Assembly (NCBI GenBank): GCA_029555415.1
Contig: JAKPSI010000018.1
Span: forward strand, 186,001 to 250,000
Direction: 5' to 3'
Length of the DNA: 64,000 nt
From: Bacteroidota bacterium
GTDB lineage: Bacteria; Bacteroidota; Bacteroidia; Chitinophagales; Chitinophagaceae
Shown: positions 33,455-40,968 of the stretch, piece after piece
Layout: the number at the start of each line of letters is the position of its first letter
Position numbering within the stretch: position 1 is the first letter of the stretch
Program-made: the position numbers and the translations under genes
The notes under the pieces: generated by a model
The model's input: only the letters and a program-made list of their open reading frames with translations
What the model was told of the DNA's origin: nothing
Database searches by the model: none

Positions 33455-34987
33455 ATGAAAAAGATATGCCTCCTTTACAGCCTCCTGCTGCTGTCCTTTG
33501 TCTCCGTCTTTGCGCAAACGGACAGTCTGCCTTCATTCGTGAAAGACAGTCTTGATGTGTATACCAACCGCGCGCTGAGCGACTGGCAGATCCCCGGTGT
33601 ATCCGTCTGCATCGTTAAGAACGGGAAAGTCGTATATATGAAAGGTTATGGTGTGAAAGAAACCGGCGGCACTGATGCGGTGGATGAGAACACGCTGTTT
33701 ATGATCGGCAGTAATACCAAGGCTTTCACCGCCACCGCACTGGCCATACTGGATGCGGAAAAGAAATTATCACTGGAAGATAACGTGCAAAAGTGGCTGC
33801 CTGATTTCAAACTCTTCGATCCCTGGGTCGCTAAACAAGCCACCATCCGTGATCTGCTTTGTCACCGCCTCGGCTTCGAAACCTTTCAGGGCGATTTCAT
33901 GTATTTCGATTCCGATCTGAGTACTGCTGAAGTACGGGAAAAGATGGGCAAGCTGAAACCACTCTATGGATTCCGCAGCAAATGGGGTTATACCAATTCC
34001 GCATTCATGACCGCCGGTGAGATCATCCCGAAAGTAACGGGTAAGACGTGGGCGCAGTTCATCCGTGAACGCATCTTCGAACCATTGACCATGAATCACA
34101 GCATCGCTCTCACCAGTGAAATGGAGAAACAACCGAACCGCGCATCTGCGCATACCGTACAGGAAGGCATCCTGAAAAAGATCCCTTACGGACGTATCGA
34201 CAATCTCGCGCCTGCGGGCAGTATCGCTTCCTCTGCCAGTGATATGAGCAAATGGGTGATCATGCAGCTGAGCAATGGCGCTTACCAGGATAAAGTGGTG
34301 ATCCCTGCCGGCGCGATCGGACAAACGCGCACACCTGCTTCCATTTTGGGTAATGGCGGACATCTTTATAATAAAGGACATTTCGCGTTGTACGGTTTGG
34401 GATGGTTCCTGGAAGAATATTCAGGAAGAAAGATCGTATCGCACACCGGTGGTGTGAACGGATTCGTGACGAGTGTTACGCTGATACCGGAAGAAAAGCT
34501 GGGTATCATCGTACTGACGAACACCGATGCCAATTCATTCTATGAAGCATTGAAATGGGAGATCATGGATGCCTATCTCGGATTGCCTTACCGTAACTAC
34601 AGCAGCGTGTACAAAGGTTTTGCGGATGAAGACAGCAAACAGTCACAGGCTTTGTTACAGCGCGAACGTGATACCATCGCCACCAAACCGGCTATGGCAG
34701 CGCCTTTGGCTTCCTTTGCCGGAACGTACACCCATCCGGTGTATGGCAAGATGACGATCAGCCTGGAAAAAGAAAAACTCATCGCACGCTTCGAACATCA
34801 TAAAGGCCGTTACGCGGAACTCGGTGCCATGGGCGGTTCTCGTTTCCTGGCGCAATTCAATGATCCTCTTTACGGCAATAAAGTATGGCCTTTCGTGATC
34901 GCGAACGGTAAAGTGAAGTCGGTGACGGTGACGGTGGCGGACTTCGTTGAATTCACACCATATGAGTTTACAAAAACGGGGAAATAA
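33455..34987 (+). CDS. Secreted serine beta-lactamase-like hydrolase with DUF3471 tail
   Basis: This 510-residue class C beta-lactamase/PBP-fold hydrolase has a signal peptide (LLLLSFVSVFAQ). The catalytic triad motifs are present: SxxK in IGSNTKAF, YxN in WGYTNSAF and HTGG in VSHTGGVNGF, where the KTG motif is replaced by HTG, as in esterase-like and D-aminopeptidase-like members. A C-terminal beta domain (about 410-510, MAAPLASFAGTYTHPVYG) matches DUF3471. The likely substrates are peptides or esters; a true lactamase role is unlikely. It follows the channel gene by 1 bp. Confidence 0.9.
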   Translation: MKKICLLYSLLLLSFVSVFAQTDSLPSFVKDSLDVYTNRALSDWQIPGVSVCIVKNGKVVYMKGYGVKETGGTDAVDENTLFMIGSNTKAFTATALAILDAEKKLSLEDNVQKWLPDFKLFDPWVAKQATIRDLLCHRLGFETFQGDFMYFDSDLSTAEVREKMGKLKPLYGFRSKWGYTNSAFMTAGEIIPKVTGKTWAQFIRERIFEPLTMNHSIALTSEMEKQPNRASAHTVQEGILKKIPYGRIDNLAPAGSIASSASDMSKWVIMQLSNGAYQDKVVIPAGAIGQTRTPASILGNGGHLYNKGHFALYGLGWFLEEYSGRKIVSHTGGVNGFVTSVTLIPEEKLGIIVLTNTDANSFYEALKWEIMDAYLGLPYRNYSSVYKGFADEDSKQSQALLQRERDTIATKPAMAAPLASFAGTYTHPVYGKMTISLEKEKLIARFEHHKGRYAELGAMGGSRFLAQFNDPLYGNKVWPFVIANGKVKSVTVTVADFVEFTPYEFTKTGK

Positions 34988-34991
34988 ATGC

Positions 34992-35097
34992 TGTCACACA
35001 GACATAATGAGCATGGAGGCATGAGCACATAGAAAAAAGAATTTCCTATTTATTTTCTATGTGTGTATTTCTTCATGACCTCCATGCCTTTGTGACA
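34992..35097. repeat. Imperfect inverted repeat element, 106 bp, ends TGTCACA/TGTGACA
   Basis: The element begins TGTCACA and ends TGTGACA. Inside, GCATGGAGG and ACATAGAAAA are mirrored by TTTTCTATGT and CCTCCATG. An AT-rich centre separates the halves. The same words occur at 38464 and 63279. It fills the gap between the serine hydrolase and the minus-strand DUF2892 gene, where it could also act as a bidirectional terminator. Confidence 0.65.
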
Positions 35098-35101
35098 TTT
35101 T

Positions 35102-35305
35102 TCATTGCTTCTTGCAGGTGCTGATACCGAACGGCGCGTACAGCGGACAGAAGCTGACCAGGCTGGTCAGTACGAAAACTCCGCCGAGAATGACGAGTAC
35201 CAGTCCCAATGTACCGGTCACCACTCCACCGAAATACAGATAAGCGAATACAGCAGCGATGAGGATGCGGATGATGCGGTCGGCGTTGCCCATGTTCTTT
35301 TTCAT
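35102..35305 (-). CDS. DUF2892 (YgaP-type) small membrane protein
   Basis: This 67-residue protein has the DUF2892 pattern: the start KKNMGNADRIIRILIAAVFA, two membrane helices with a glycine-rich turn (YFGGVVTGTLGLVLVILGGV), and the end SFCPLYAPFGISTCKK with the conserved CPLYxPxGxxTC. The family often goes with rhodanese or sulfur genes; its exact role is unknown. It follows a 29-residue membrane peptide by 19 bp and lies downstream of a Crp/Fnr gene on the same strand, with a Crp-like site in between. Confidence 0.9.
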   Translation of the reverse strand: MKKNMGNADRIIRILIAAVFAYLYFGGVVTGTLGLVLVILGGVFVLTSLVSFCPLYAPFGISTCKKQ

Positions 35306-35324
35306 GTTGTTATGGTTTTGTTTT

Positions 35325-35414
35325 TTAAATGGATCGAATGAGCAGTACCAGACCGGTGACCAGCGCCACGCACAGGAGGCAGACCATCACCATTTTGATT
35401 AATTTCTTTTTCAT
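35325..35414 (-). CDS. Putative 29-residue membrane peptide
   Basis: Reading from ATG 35414 gives a peptide starting MKKKLIKMVMVCLLCVALV and ending LLIRSI, with a basic N-terminus and one hydrophobic helix containing two cysteines. It lies between the Crp/Fnr gene and the DUF2892 gene on the same strand, 19 bp before the latter, as expected for a small operon member. I know of no family. It is too short for statistical support, and the call rests on position and composition. Confidence 0.45.
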   Translation of the reverse strand: MKKKLIKMVMVCLLCVALVTGLVLLIRSI

Positions 35415-35460
35415 GGCTGATACTGTTCCTGTAAAAATAGATGGGATGACGGGGCCGAAG

Positions 35461-35478
35461 CGGTGACTGCGGTCACCG
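35461..35478. promoter_or_regulatory. Crp-like palindromic operator
   Basis: CGGTGAC and GTCACCG are perfect 7-bp arms around TGCG, containing GTGA-N6-TCAC as in CRP sites. It begins 2 bp after the stop of the Crp/Fnr-family gene and 47 bp upstream of the small membrane peptide, so it may let the regulator control the peptide and DUF2892 genes. Confidence 0.5.
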
Positions 35479-35479
35479 G

Positions 35480-36103
35480 TCACAAAATTTCTATGCCCCC
35501 GGGGACCTGTTTCAGTTTACCCTCCTGCTCAAGTCTTTTCAGAACACGGGTCACAACTTCCCGGGCTGTACCCAGTTCAGCAGCGATCTGTTTGTGACGG
35601 ATATTCAGAAGCTTATCACCTTTAAGACGGCTTTTCTCCAGCAGATAATGGAAGAGACGGTGATCCATCCTGCCGAAAAGCAACTGATTAATGGTTTCCA
35701 GAAGTTCCGCATAGCGGAGATTGTATTGCTGGTAGAAAAGCCGGTTCATACCGGGGTAAACATTCACCCAGGCGCCAACTTCCTGAGCCGGCAACAACAG
35801 CACGGTCGTTTCCTCTTCCGTCATCGCTATGATGCGCGATGGTTCATTCTTCAGCGAGGCAGAAAAGGACATGATACAGCTCTCATCCGGCTGGATATAA
35901 TAAAGGAGTAATTCCTTGTCCTCATAACGGGTGATCACTTTCAGTAAACCACTGATCACGATCGGGATCTGTTTCACGTATTGCCCCTCCCGAAGGATGA
36001 TTGTATCGGCGGGAAAAGTCATGACCTGTCCCTGAGCGATCAGCTGATCAGCCAGTTCAGTTCCCAGGAATTGCAGTTTTTGTTTCAGATCAGAAAGCTC
36101 CAT
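35480..36103 (-). CDS. Crp/Fnr-family transcriptional regulator
   Basis: This 207-residue regulator has an N-terminal cyclic-nucleotide-binding fold (about 25-125; ILREGQYVKQIPIVISGLLKV) and a C-terminal winged helix (about 145-207) with recognition region RHKQIAAELGTAREVVTRVL. It lacks the N-terminal cysteines of Fnr and the cAMP-binding RxS pocket of CRP (SFSASLKNEPSRI in that region), so its ligand is uncertain. Bacteroidete relatives regulate stress or redox responses. A Crp-like palindrome lies directly downstream before two small membrane protein genes. Confidence 0.9.
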   Translation of the reverse strand: MELSDLKQKLQFLGTELADQLIAQGQVMTFPADTIILREGQYVKQIPIVISGLLKVITRYEDKELLLYYIQPDESCIMSFSASLKNEPSRIIAMTEEETTVLLLPAQEVGAWVNVYPGMNRLFYQQYNLRYAELLETINQLLFGRMDHRLFHYLLEKSRLKGDKLLNIRHKQIAAELGTAREVVTRVLKRLEQEGKLKQVPGGIEIL

Positions 36104-36116
36104 TTGTCATATTTAG

Positions 36117-36131
36117 TGCCTGCGGCAGGCA
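36117..36131. repeat. Degenerate copy of the CCTGCC palindrome
   Basis: TGCCTGC and GCAGGCA flank a single G. It resembles the 20-bp palindromes at 14077 and 38498 and lies in the divergent region between the Crp/Fnr gene and the penicillin acylase gene. Confidence 0.45.
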
Positions 36132-36200
36132 TTGAACCAGAAACAGGATAAATTTAAAACAGTTGCTTACATTTAGCTTCTATTCCTCAAAAAACATTTT

Positions 36201-38393
36201 ATGCGCCTGCTCCTCTTTTTGCTTTGCTGCCCGCTTTTCCTGTTTTCCCAGAACTTCAGTAAGGAAGAGATCAACCGCTGGTCACGGCAGGCTGATGATG
36301 TAACGATCATGCGTGATAATTACGGCGTACCCCATATCTATGGTAAAACGGATGCGGATGCTGTATTCGGGTTATTGTATGCGCAATGTGAAGACGATTT
36401 CAAACGCGTGGAGATGAACTACATCGAAAAACTCGGCCGCACAGCAGAAGTGAAAGGCGAATCCGCCATTTATGATGACCTCCTGCTGAAAATGATCATC
36501 GATTCATCCGATGCCATCCGGGATTACAGGAATGCACCCGCCTGGCTTAAAACACTGTGCATTGCTTTTGCGGACGGCATCAACTTTTATCTCTACAAAC
36601 ACCCCGGCGTGAAACCTGCACTACTGAAGCGTTTCCAGCCCTGGTATCCGCTCCTCTGGACGGATGGTAGTATCGGTGCCATCAAGACCGCGGATCTTAC
36701 TGTAAATGACCTGAAGAATTTATACGGCGAAGCGAATGCAGGACCATTAACCTTTGAGCCCAAAGTTGATGAAGAGATCCTCACCGGCTCCAATGGATTC
36801 GCCTTTGCCCCTTCCATCACTGAGAATAATCACTCCATATTATACATCAATCCGCACGTGACCTTCTATTTCCGCCCGGAAGTTCATATGGTAAGCGAAG
36901 AAGGTTTGAATGTTTATGGTGCGGTCACCTGGGGGCAGTTCTTCATCTATCAGGGCTTCAATGAACATTGCGGCTGGATGCACACTTCAAGCTATGTAGA
37001 TGCGACGGATACTTATATTGAAAAGATCAATCCCGCCGGCAAGGGTTTTACTTATACCTATAATAATGCAGAGCGTCCGGTACAAATCAGGAAGATCACG
37101 GTCCGTTATTCCACCCTGATGGGAGTGCAAAGCAAAACCGTGAACGCGATGTTCACGCATCATGGCCCCATCATGGCGAAGCGCAACGGTCAATACCTGA
37201 GCCTCCGTGCCGATAACCGGATCATGAATGGTTTGATCCAGTGCTGGCAAAGAACAAAAGCAACGAACATAGCGGAGTTCAAAAAAACGCTGGACCTGCT
37301 CGGTAATATTTCCAATAACACGGTATATGCGGATGCCGACGGCAATATCGGTTACTGGCATGGCAACCGGATACCGGAACGGGATCCGAAGCTCGACTGG
37401 ACCAAAGCCGTTGACGGCAGCACTTCCGCAACCGAATGGAAGGGATTGCACAATGTCAATGAAACTGTGCACCTCATCAATCCGCCCAATGGCTGGTTGC
37501 AGAACTGTAATAGCACCCCTTTCACTGTAGCAGGAGCCAACAGCCCGAAACGTGCTGACTATCCCGCATACATGGCACCGGATGGAGAAAATTTTCGCGG
37601 TGTGAATGCCGTGCGTGTACTGGCATCAGAAAAAAAATACACGATCGATAAAGTGATCAAAGCCGGATACGATCCTACCCTCAGCGCATTTGAAGTACTG
37701 GTGCCCGCGCTGATCAAGACATTCGAGAAGAACGTGAAATACTCTGACAGTCTGTATGCATACCTCATCGGACCGGTGAGTGTGTTGAAATACTGGGATT
37801 ACAAAAGTAACGAGAACTCCATTGCGACCACATTGGCCATTGAGTGGGGACAGAAATTATTGCCGGCCATCTTCCGCACCAAAGTAGTTGACGATGAAGA
37901 AGACGATCAGGTGAACCGGGCGAAACAATTCGCATCTGCTGCTACTGCCAAAGAACTGTTGGATCCATTACTCCTGACCGTTGCCGATCTGGAAAAGAAA
38001 TTCGGGCGCTGGCAGGTGCCCTGGGGCAAGATCAACCGCTTCCAGCGGATCAGTTCTGATATTGACAGCAAATTCGATGATACAAAGCCGAGCATACCGG
38101 TTGGATTCGCTTCTTCTACCTGGGGACAGCTGCCATCCTATTCCAGTCGCCCATTTCCGGGTACCGTGAAAAGATATGGTAATGACGGGAACAGTTTCAT
38201 TTGCGCGGTGGAGTTCGGTCCAAAGATCAAAGCGAAATCCTTACTCGCAGGCGGTGAAAGCGGTGACCCCGCATCTCCCCATTTCTTTGATCAATCAGAA
38301 ATGTACAGCAAGGGAAAATTCAAGGATGTGTATTTCTATAAAGAGGATGTGCAGATGCATACGGAGAAGGGATATCATCCAGGAGAGGAGTAA
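36201..38393 (+). CDS. Penicillin acylase-family amidohydrolase
   Basis: This 730-residue precursor is of the Ntn-hydrolase penicillin acylase family, related to acyl-homoserine lactone acylases. A signal peptide (LLLFLLCCPLFLFSQ) sends it to the periplasm. The alpha part has RDNYGVPHIYGKTDADAVFG. Self-cleavage would occur before Ser in LTGSNGFAFAPS (near residue 195), which becomes the N-terminal nucleophile. INPHVTFY and the substrate-binding HCGWMHTSS follow. Possible substrates include N-acyl amino acids, lactone signals and penicillins; the sequence does not decide. It is transcribed divergently from the Crp/Fnr regulator. Confidence 0.9.
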   Translation: MRLLLFLLCCPLFLFSQNFSKEEINRWSRQADDVTIMRDNYGVPHIYGKTDADAVFGLLYAQCEDDFKRVEMNYIEKLGRTAEVKGESAIYDDLLLKMIIDSSDAIRDYRNAPAWLKTLCIAFADGINFYLYKHPGVKPALLKRFQPWYPLLWTDGSIGAIKTADLTVNDLKNLYGEANAGPLTFEPKVDEEILTGSNGFAFAPSITENNHSILYINPHVTFYFRPEVHMVSEEGLNVYGAVTWGQFFIYQGFNEHCGWMHTSSYVDATDTYIEKINPAGKGFTYTYNNAERPVQIRKITVRYSTLMGVQSKTVNAMFTHHGPIMAKRNGQYLSLRADNRIMNGLIQCWQRTKATNIAEFKKTLDLLGNISNNTVYADADGNIGYWHGNRIPERDPKLDWTKAVDGSTSATEWKGLHNVNETVHLINPPNGWLQNCNSTPFTVAGANSPKRADYPAYMAPDGENFRGVNAVRVLASEKKYTIDKVIKAGYDPTLSAFEVLVPALIKTFEKNVKYSDSLYAYLIGPVSVLKYWDYKSNENSIATTLAIEWGQKLLPAIFRTKVVDDEEDDQVNRAKQFASAATAKELLDPLLLTVADLEKKFGRWQVPWGKINRFQRISSDIDSKFDDTKPSIPVGFASSTWGQLPSYSSRPFPGTVKRYGNDGNSFICAVEFGPKIKAKSLLAGGESGDPASPHFFDQSEMYSKGKFKDVYFYKEDVQMHTEKGYHPGEE

Positions 38394-38395
38394 AA

Positions 38396-38423
38396 TTTTG
38401 AATGCTGAATTTTGAATTTTGAA
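38396..38423. repeat. TTTTGAA-type heptad array
   Basis: Four units, TTTTGAA and TGCTGAA among them, are in a 7-bp frame directly after the penicillin acylase stop. The same wording occurs at 39867 and, inverted as ATTCAAn, at 39979, 51534 and 54341. Confidence 0.65.
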
Positions 38424-38463
38424 TTCGGCGTGATTGGCGACTAGCCCGACTTCTTCGTAAACC

Positions 38464-38524
38464 CTATGTGTGTATTTCTCCATGGCCTATGTGGCTACCT
38501 GCCTGCCGGTAGGCAGGTGTGACA
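38464..38524. repeat. Partial TGTCACA element carrying the 20-bp palindrome
   Basis: CTATGTGTGTATTTC and CCATGGCCTATGTGGC match the half-elements at 35058 and 63300. The end is split by a 20-bp palindrome (38498-38517, CCTGCCTGCC mirrored with one change). Without it the text reads GGCTATGTGACA, the usual element end. Confidence 0.6.
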
Positions 38525-38543
38525 AAAACAAAAACCAACGATC

Positions 38544-39866
38544 ATGAAAAGAATACTCGTTCTTTTATTATTCCCTTTGTCCTTATTTGCCCAGAAAGAT
38601 ATCCCGCAGCAGCTGGATAAATTCATGCAGGCCTTCACGGAAGTGCGGGGCTTCAGCGGATCGGTGCTGGTGATGAAACAGGGGAAAGTCATGCTGCGTA
38701 AGGGTTATGGCCTGGCCGACCGGGAATGGAACATCCCGAATACGCCGGAAACGAAATTCCGGATCGGGTCCATCACCAAGCAGTTCACCGCAACCTGTAT
38801 CCTGCAATTAGCGGAAGAAAATAAACTTTCCGTTGAGGATAAACTGAGCAAATACTATCCGGATTATCCGAACGGAGACAAGATCACGATCCACATGTTG
38901 CTCACCCATACTTCCGGAATCGCCAATTACACCGCGATCCCGGGTTTTGAAAAAGTGGCGACACTGACCTGGTCCAATGACTCGATGATCAATTACTTCA
39001 AGAACAGACCGGTGAGTTTTCAACCGGGCAATGGCTGGAATTACAGTAACTCCGGGTTTTTCCTGCTGGGCTGCATCATTGAAAAAGTAAACGGACAATC
39101 ATACAACGATTACCTGCGTTCACATATCCTGGATAAGATCGGCATGAGTAATTCTGGTTGCGACCGCATGGATTCTGTGCTTGCGTTGAGGGCACGTGGC
39201 TATAAAGTCAATAAAAAGCAGACCTACAACGCGGATGTGATCTCCCTGGCCTGGCCCTTCAGCGCCGGCGTGATCTATTCAACAGTTGACGACCTGTATA
39301 AATGGGACCGTGCGTTATACAACAATGCAGTACTGACAGACAGTTCAAGGAAAAAAATGTTCACCCCATATAAGCATGATTACGGTTATGGTGTGGATGT
39401 GGATTCATTTGAGAACCATCCGCGCATCTGGCACAATGGAGGCATTCCGGGTTTCGTGGCGAATCTCAGCCGCTTCCCGGCAGATGACATCACCACGATC
39501 GTACTCAGCAATAATGAATCCAACGCGGACTTCATCGCGATCGGACTAGCGGATATCGTGTTCGGTATTCCCATTGAAGCACCCTATGTACACAAAGCGG
39601 TGAAGATCGACCCGGCATTGTTGCCACGGTATGTGGGCAAGTACAATGGCGGACTGATCATTGAAGTGATCCGGAAAGGCGACAAGCTGTACCGCCACCG
39701 CGACGGCACCCCTGATGTGGAACTGATCCCCGAATCGAATACCAAATTCTTCTATGGCGATGAAAGCGACCGCCAGCTGGAATTTGAAGTGGATAAGAAC
39801 GGGGTGGTAACGAAGATCTGGTTCAGTAATAACGGACAACGCGGTGAATTGAAGAAGATGCAATAA
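38544..39866 (+). CDS. Secreted serine beta-lactamase-like hydrolase
   Basis: This 440-residue class C beta-lactamase/PBP-fold hydrolase, paralogous to the gene at 33455, has a signal peptide (ILVLLLFPLSLFAQ). Its motifs are SxxK in IGSITKQF, YxN in NYSNSGF and HNGG in WHNGGIPGF, in place of KTG. The C-terminal 90 residues form a separate beta domain (LLPRYVGKYNGGLIIEVIRK). It probably acts as a D-aminopeptidase or esterase in the periplasm. Heptad arrays lie on both sides (38396 and 39867). Confidence 0.9.
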   Translation: MKRILVLLLFPLSLFAQKDIPQQLDKFMQAFTEVRGFSGSVLVMKQGKVMLRKGYGLADREWNIPNTPETKFRIGSITKQFTATCILQLAEENKLSVEDKLSKYYPDYPNGDKITIHMLLTHTSGIANYTAIPGFEKVATLTWSNDSMINYFKNRPVSFQPGNGWNYSNSGFFLLGCIIEKVNGQSYNDYLRSHILDKIGMSNSGCDRMDSVLALRARGYKVNKKQTYNADVISLAWPFSAGVIYSTVDDLYKWDRALYNNAVLTDSSRKKMFTPYKHDYGYGVDVDSFENHPRIWHNGGIPGFVANLSRFPADDITTIVLSNNESNADFIAIGLADIVFGIPIEAPYVHKAVKIDPALLPRYVGKYNGGLIIEVIRKGDKLYRHRDGTPDVELIPESNTKFFYGDESDRQLEFEVDKNGVVTKIWFSNNGQRGELKKMQ

Positions 39867-39901
39867 ATTTTGAATTCTAAAATTTGAATTTTGAATGAAT
39901 G
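39867..39901. repeat. TTTTGAA-type heptad array
   Basis: Five units such as TTTTGAA and ATTTGAA follow the serine hydrolase stop in a 7-bp frame, matching the array upstream of the same gene at 38396. Confidence 0.6.
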
Positions 39902-39964
39902 AGCGCTGGCTCAGCTTTCATTCTCGCGGGTAATTGACGATAAATAAAGAGCTGCCCAAAGTTT

Positions 39965-40013
39965 TATCTTTGTCCCATATTCAAAATTTAAAATTCAGCA
40001 TTCAACATTTGTA
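39965..40013 (+). promoter_or_regulatory. -7 box followed by ATTCAAA heptads before the 40015 gene
   Basis: TATCTTTG (39965-39972) matches the -7 consensus. A five-unit array (ATTCAAA, ATTTAAA and similar, 39979-40013) runs to within 1 bp of the ATG at 40015, so the array would form the 5' leader of the transcript. Confidence 0.5.
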
Positions 40014-40014
40014 T

Positions 40015-40554
40015 ATGGATCAATTAACCCTCGGCATCGGTACGCGCCTCCAGCATACACAACACGGTCCCGGTGTGATCGTAGCGGTTAGATACGCTAC
40101 TTATCTTATTTCCTTCATCAATACCGGTGTAAAAGAGATCGACAAGACAGATCCGGCACTGGATGAGATCATCCCTGAAAATGTAACCGCTGAAATAGAG
40201 ACCCAGAGCGAGACCGAACGGTCCTTACTGAAGATCCTCAGATTATGGGGCGGCCTTTCCGAGATCGTTCCGCTGGGCGAGAAATGGCATAACGGCACCT
40301 TATTGTTACAGCCCGCCGATAAAAGCCTGAAACCAAAAGAAATTCCGGTTGAAGATTTCTTCCATAAGATCGTCATGCTCCGCGACCGGCTGCGTGTGCT
40401 GGAACAGAACATCAACAGCTCCAAAAAACTCAATGATGAGGATAAAGTGAATTTGCAGCAATACATCACGCGTTGCTATGGTTCGCTTACCACTTTCAAT
40501 GTGCTGTTCAGGAATAAAGAACAGTGGTTTGTTGGAGAGAAAACAGGCGAATAA
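40015..40554 (+). CDS. Conserved bacteroidete protein of unknown function, 179 residues
   Basis: I do not assign a family. The start (MDQLTLGIGTRLQHTQHGPG) and VIVAVRYATYLISFINTGVK look like a small SH3-like or CarD-like beta barrel of the kind that begins with a G-x-R-x-x-H-x-x-H-G-x-G pattern. The second half (about 110-165) is a long charged helical stretch (FFHKIVMLRDRLRVLEQNIN). A role in binding nucleic acid or RNA polymerase is possible but only inferred from the N-terminal fold. I start at 40015, as the upstream frame reads through a heptad array and a promoter. Confidence 0.7.
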   Translation: MDQLTLGIGTRLQHTQHGPGVIVAVRYATYLISFINTGVKEIDKTDPALDEIIPENVTAEIETQSETERSLLKILRLWGGLSEIVPLGEKWHNGTLLLQPADKSLKPKEIPVEDFFHKIVMLRDRLRVLEQNINSSKKLNDEDKVNLQQYITRCYGSLTTFNVLFRNKEQWFVGEKTGE

Positions 40555-40560
40555 AAAGAA

Positions 40561-40630
40561 AGTCGTTAGTCAATAGTCATTAGTCGTTAGTCAGAACCTG
40601 ACTAAATACTATCGACTACAGACTAACGAC
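40561..40630. repeat. Inverted AGTCnnT/GACTAnn heptad arrays next to tRNA-like gene
   Basis: Five AGTCnnT units (AGTCGTT, AGTCAAT and so on) are followed without loss of frame by units carrying GACTA. Left and right halves are complementary and could form a long imperfect hairpin ending next to the tRNA-like 3' end at 40639. Confidence 0.75.
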
Positions 40631-40638
40631 TGTTTCTG

Positions 40639-40714
40639 TGACCTCGGAGAGACTCGAACTCTCGGCCCTCCCGACGTAAGTGTCGGGATGCTCTAACAAC
40701 TGAGCTACGAAGTT
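40639..40714 (-). tRNA. tRNA-Lys-like gene with replaced anticodon arm (doubtful tRNA)
   Basis: The 3' 30 nt and the D-arm are nearly identical to the tRNA-Lys at 40784. The acceptor is AACTTCG/CGAGGTC, so the first pair is A-C, and the D-arm is AGCTCAGTTGTTAGAGC. In place of the 17-nt anticodon arm there are 20 nt: TCCCGAC, ACTTAC, GTCGGGA, a perfect 7-bp stem with a 6-nt loop, or alternatively a 5-bp stem with a 10-nt loop. No normal anticodon can be placed; an 8-nt loop would present TAC (Val). It may be a decayed duplicate, or an altered tRNA. Confidence 0.55.
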
Positions 40715-40726
40715 CCCCAAATAAAA

Positions 40727-40777
40727 AGTCGTTAGCCATGCACTGACTAACGACTAATGTCTACAGACTACCGACTG
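40727..40777. repeat. Heptad array between the tRNA-like gene and tRNA-Lys
   Basis: AGTCGTT is followed in 7-bp frame by units carrying GAC (TAACGAC, TACAGAC and others). The right end, with the following 52 bp of tRNA, is nearly identical to 40616-40671, showing that the tRNA and its repeat were duplicated together. Confidence 0.7.
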
Positions 40778-40783
40778 TTTCTG

Positions 40784-40856
<73 letters not shown>

Positions 40857-40867
40857 AAAAATTTAAA

Positions 40868-40932
40868 AGAGACCCGAACTCCCGGCCCTCCCGACGAAGC
40901 CTTCGGGATGCGCTACACTGAGCTACGAAGTC
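40868..40932 (-). pseudogene. tRNA-Lys-derived pseudogene with palindromic anticodon arm
   Basis: The 5' acceptor GACTTCG and AGCTCAG match tRNA-Lys, but the D-loop is shortened (TGTAGCGC) and the 3' acceptor half is missing after the T-arm (GGGAGTTCGGGTCTC). The anticodon arm is TCCCGAAGG, CTTCG, TCGGGA, again a TCCCGA palindrome of 20 nt as in the copy at 40639. It cannot form a working tRNA. Confidence 0.6.
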
Positions 40933-40968
40933 GGGACGGCAAATTTATAGAAAAAACAGCTGCGAAAA

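Noticed and set aside
33770-34381. Open frame of 203 codons antisense to the serine hydrolase
   Set aside because: A shadow of the beta-lactamase-fold gene, which has all its active-site motifs.
33455-39866. Beta-lactam resistance island (two beta-lactamase-like genes and a penicillin acylase)
   Set aside because: The KTG motif is replaced by HTG or HNG in both hydrolases, and the acylase family has many other substrates; such genes are common housekeeping enzymes in this phylum.
40561-40777. CRISPR array
   Set aside because: The repeat unit is 7 bp and degenerate, there are no unique spacers of 25-40 bp and no cas genes in the window.
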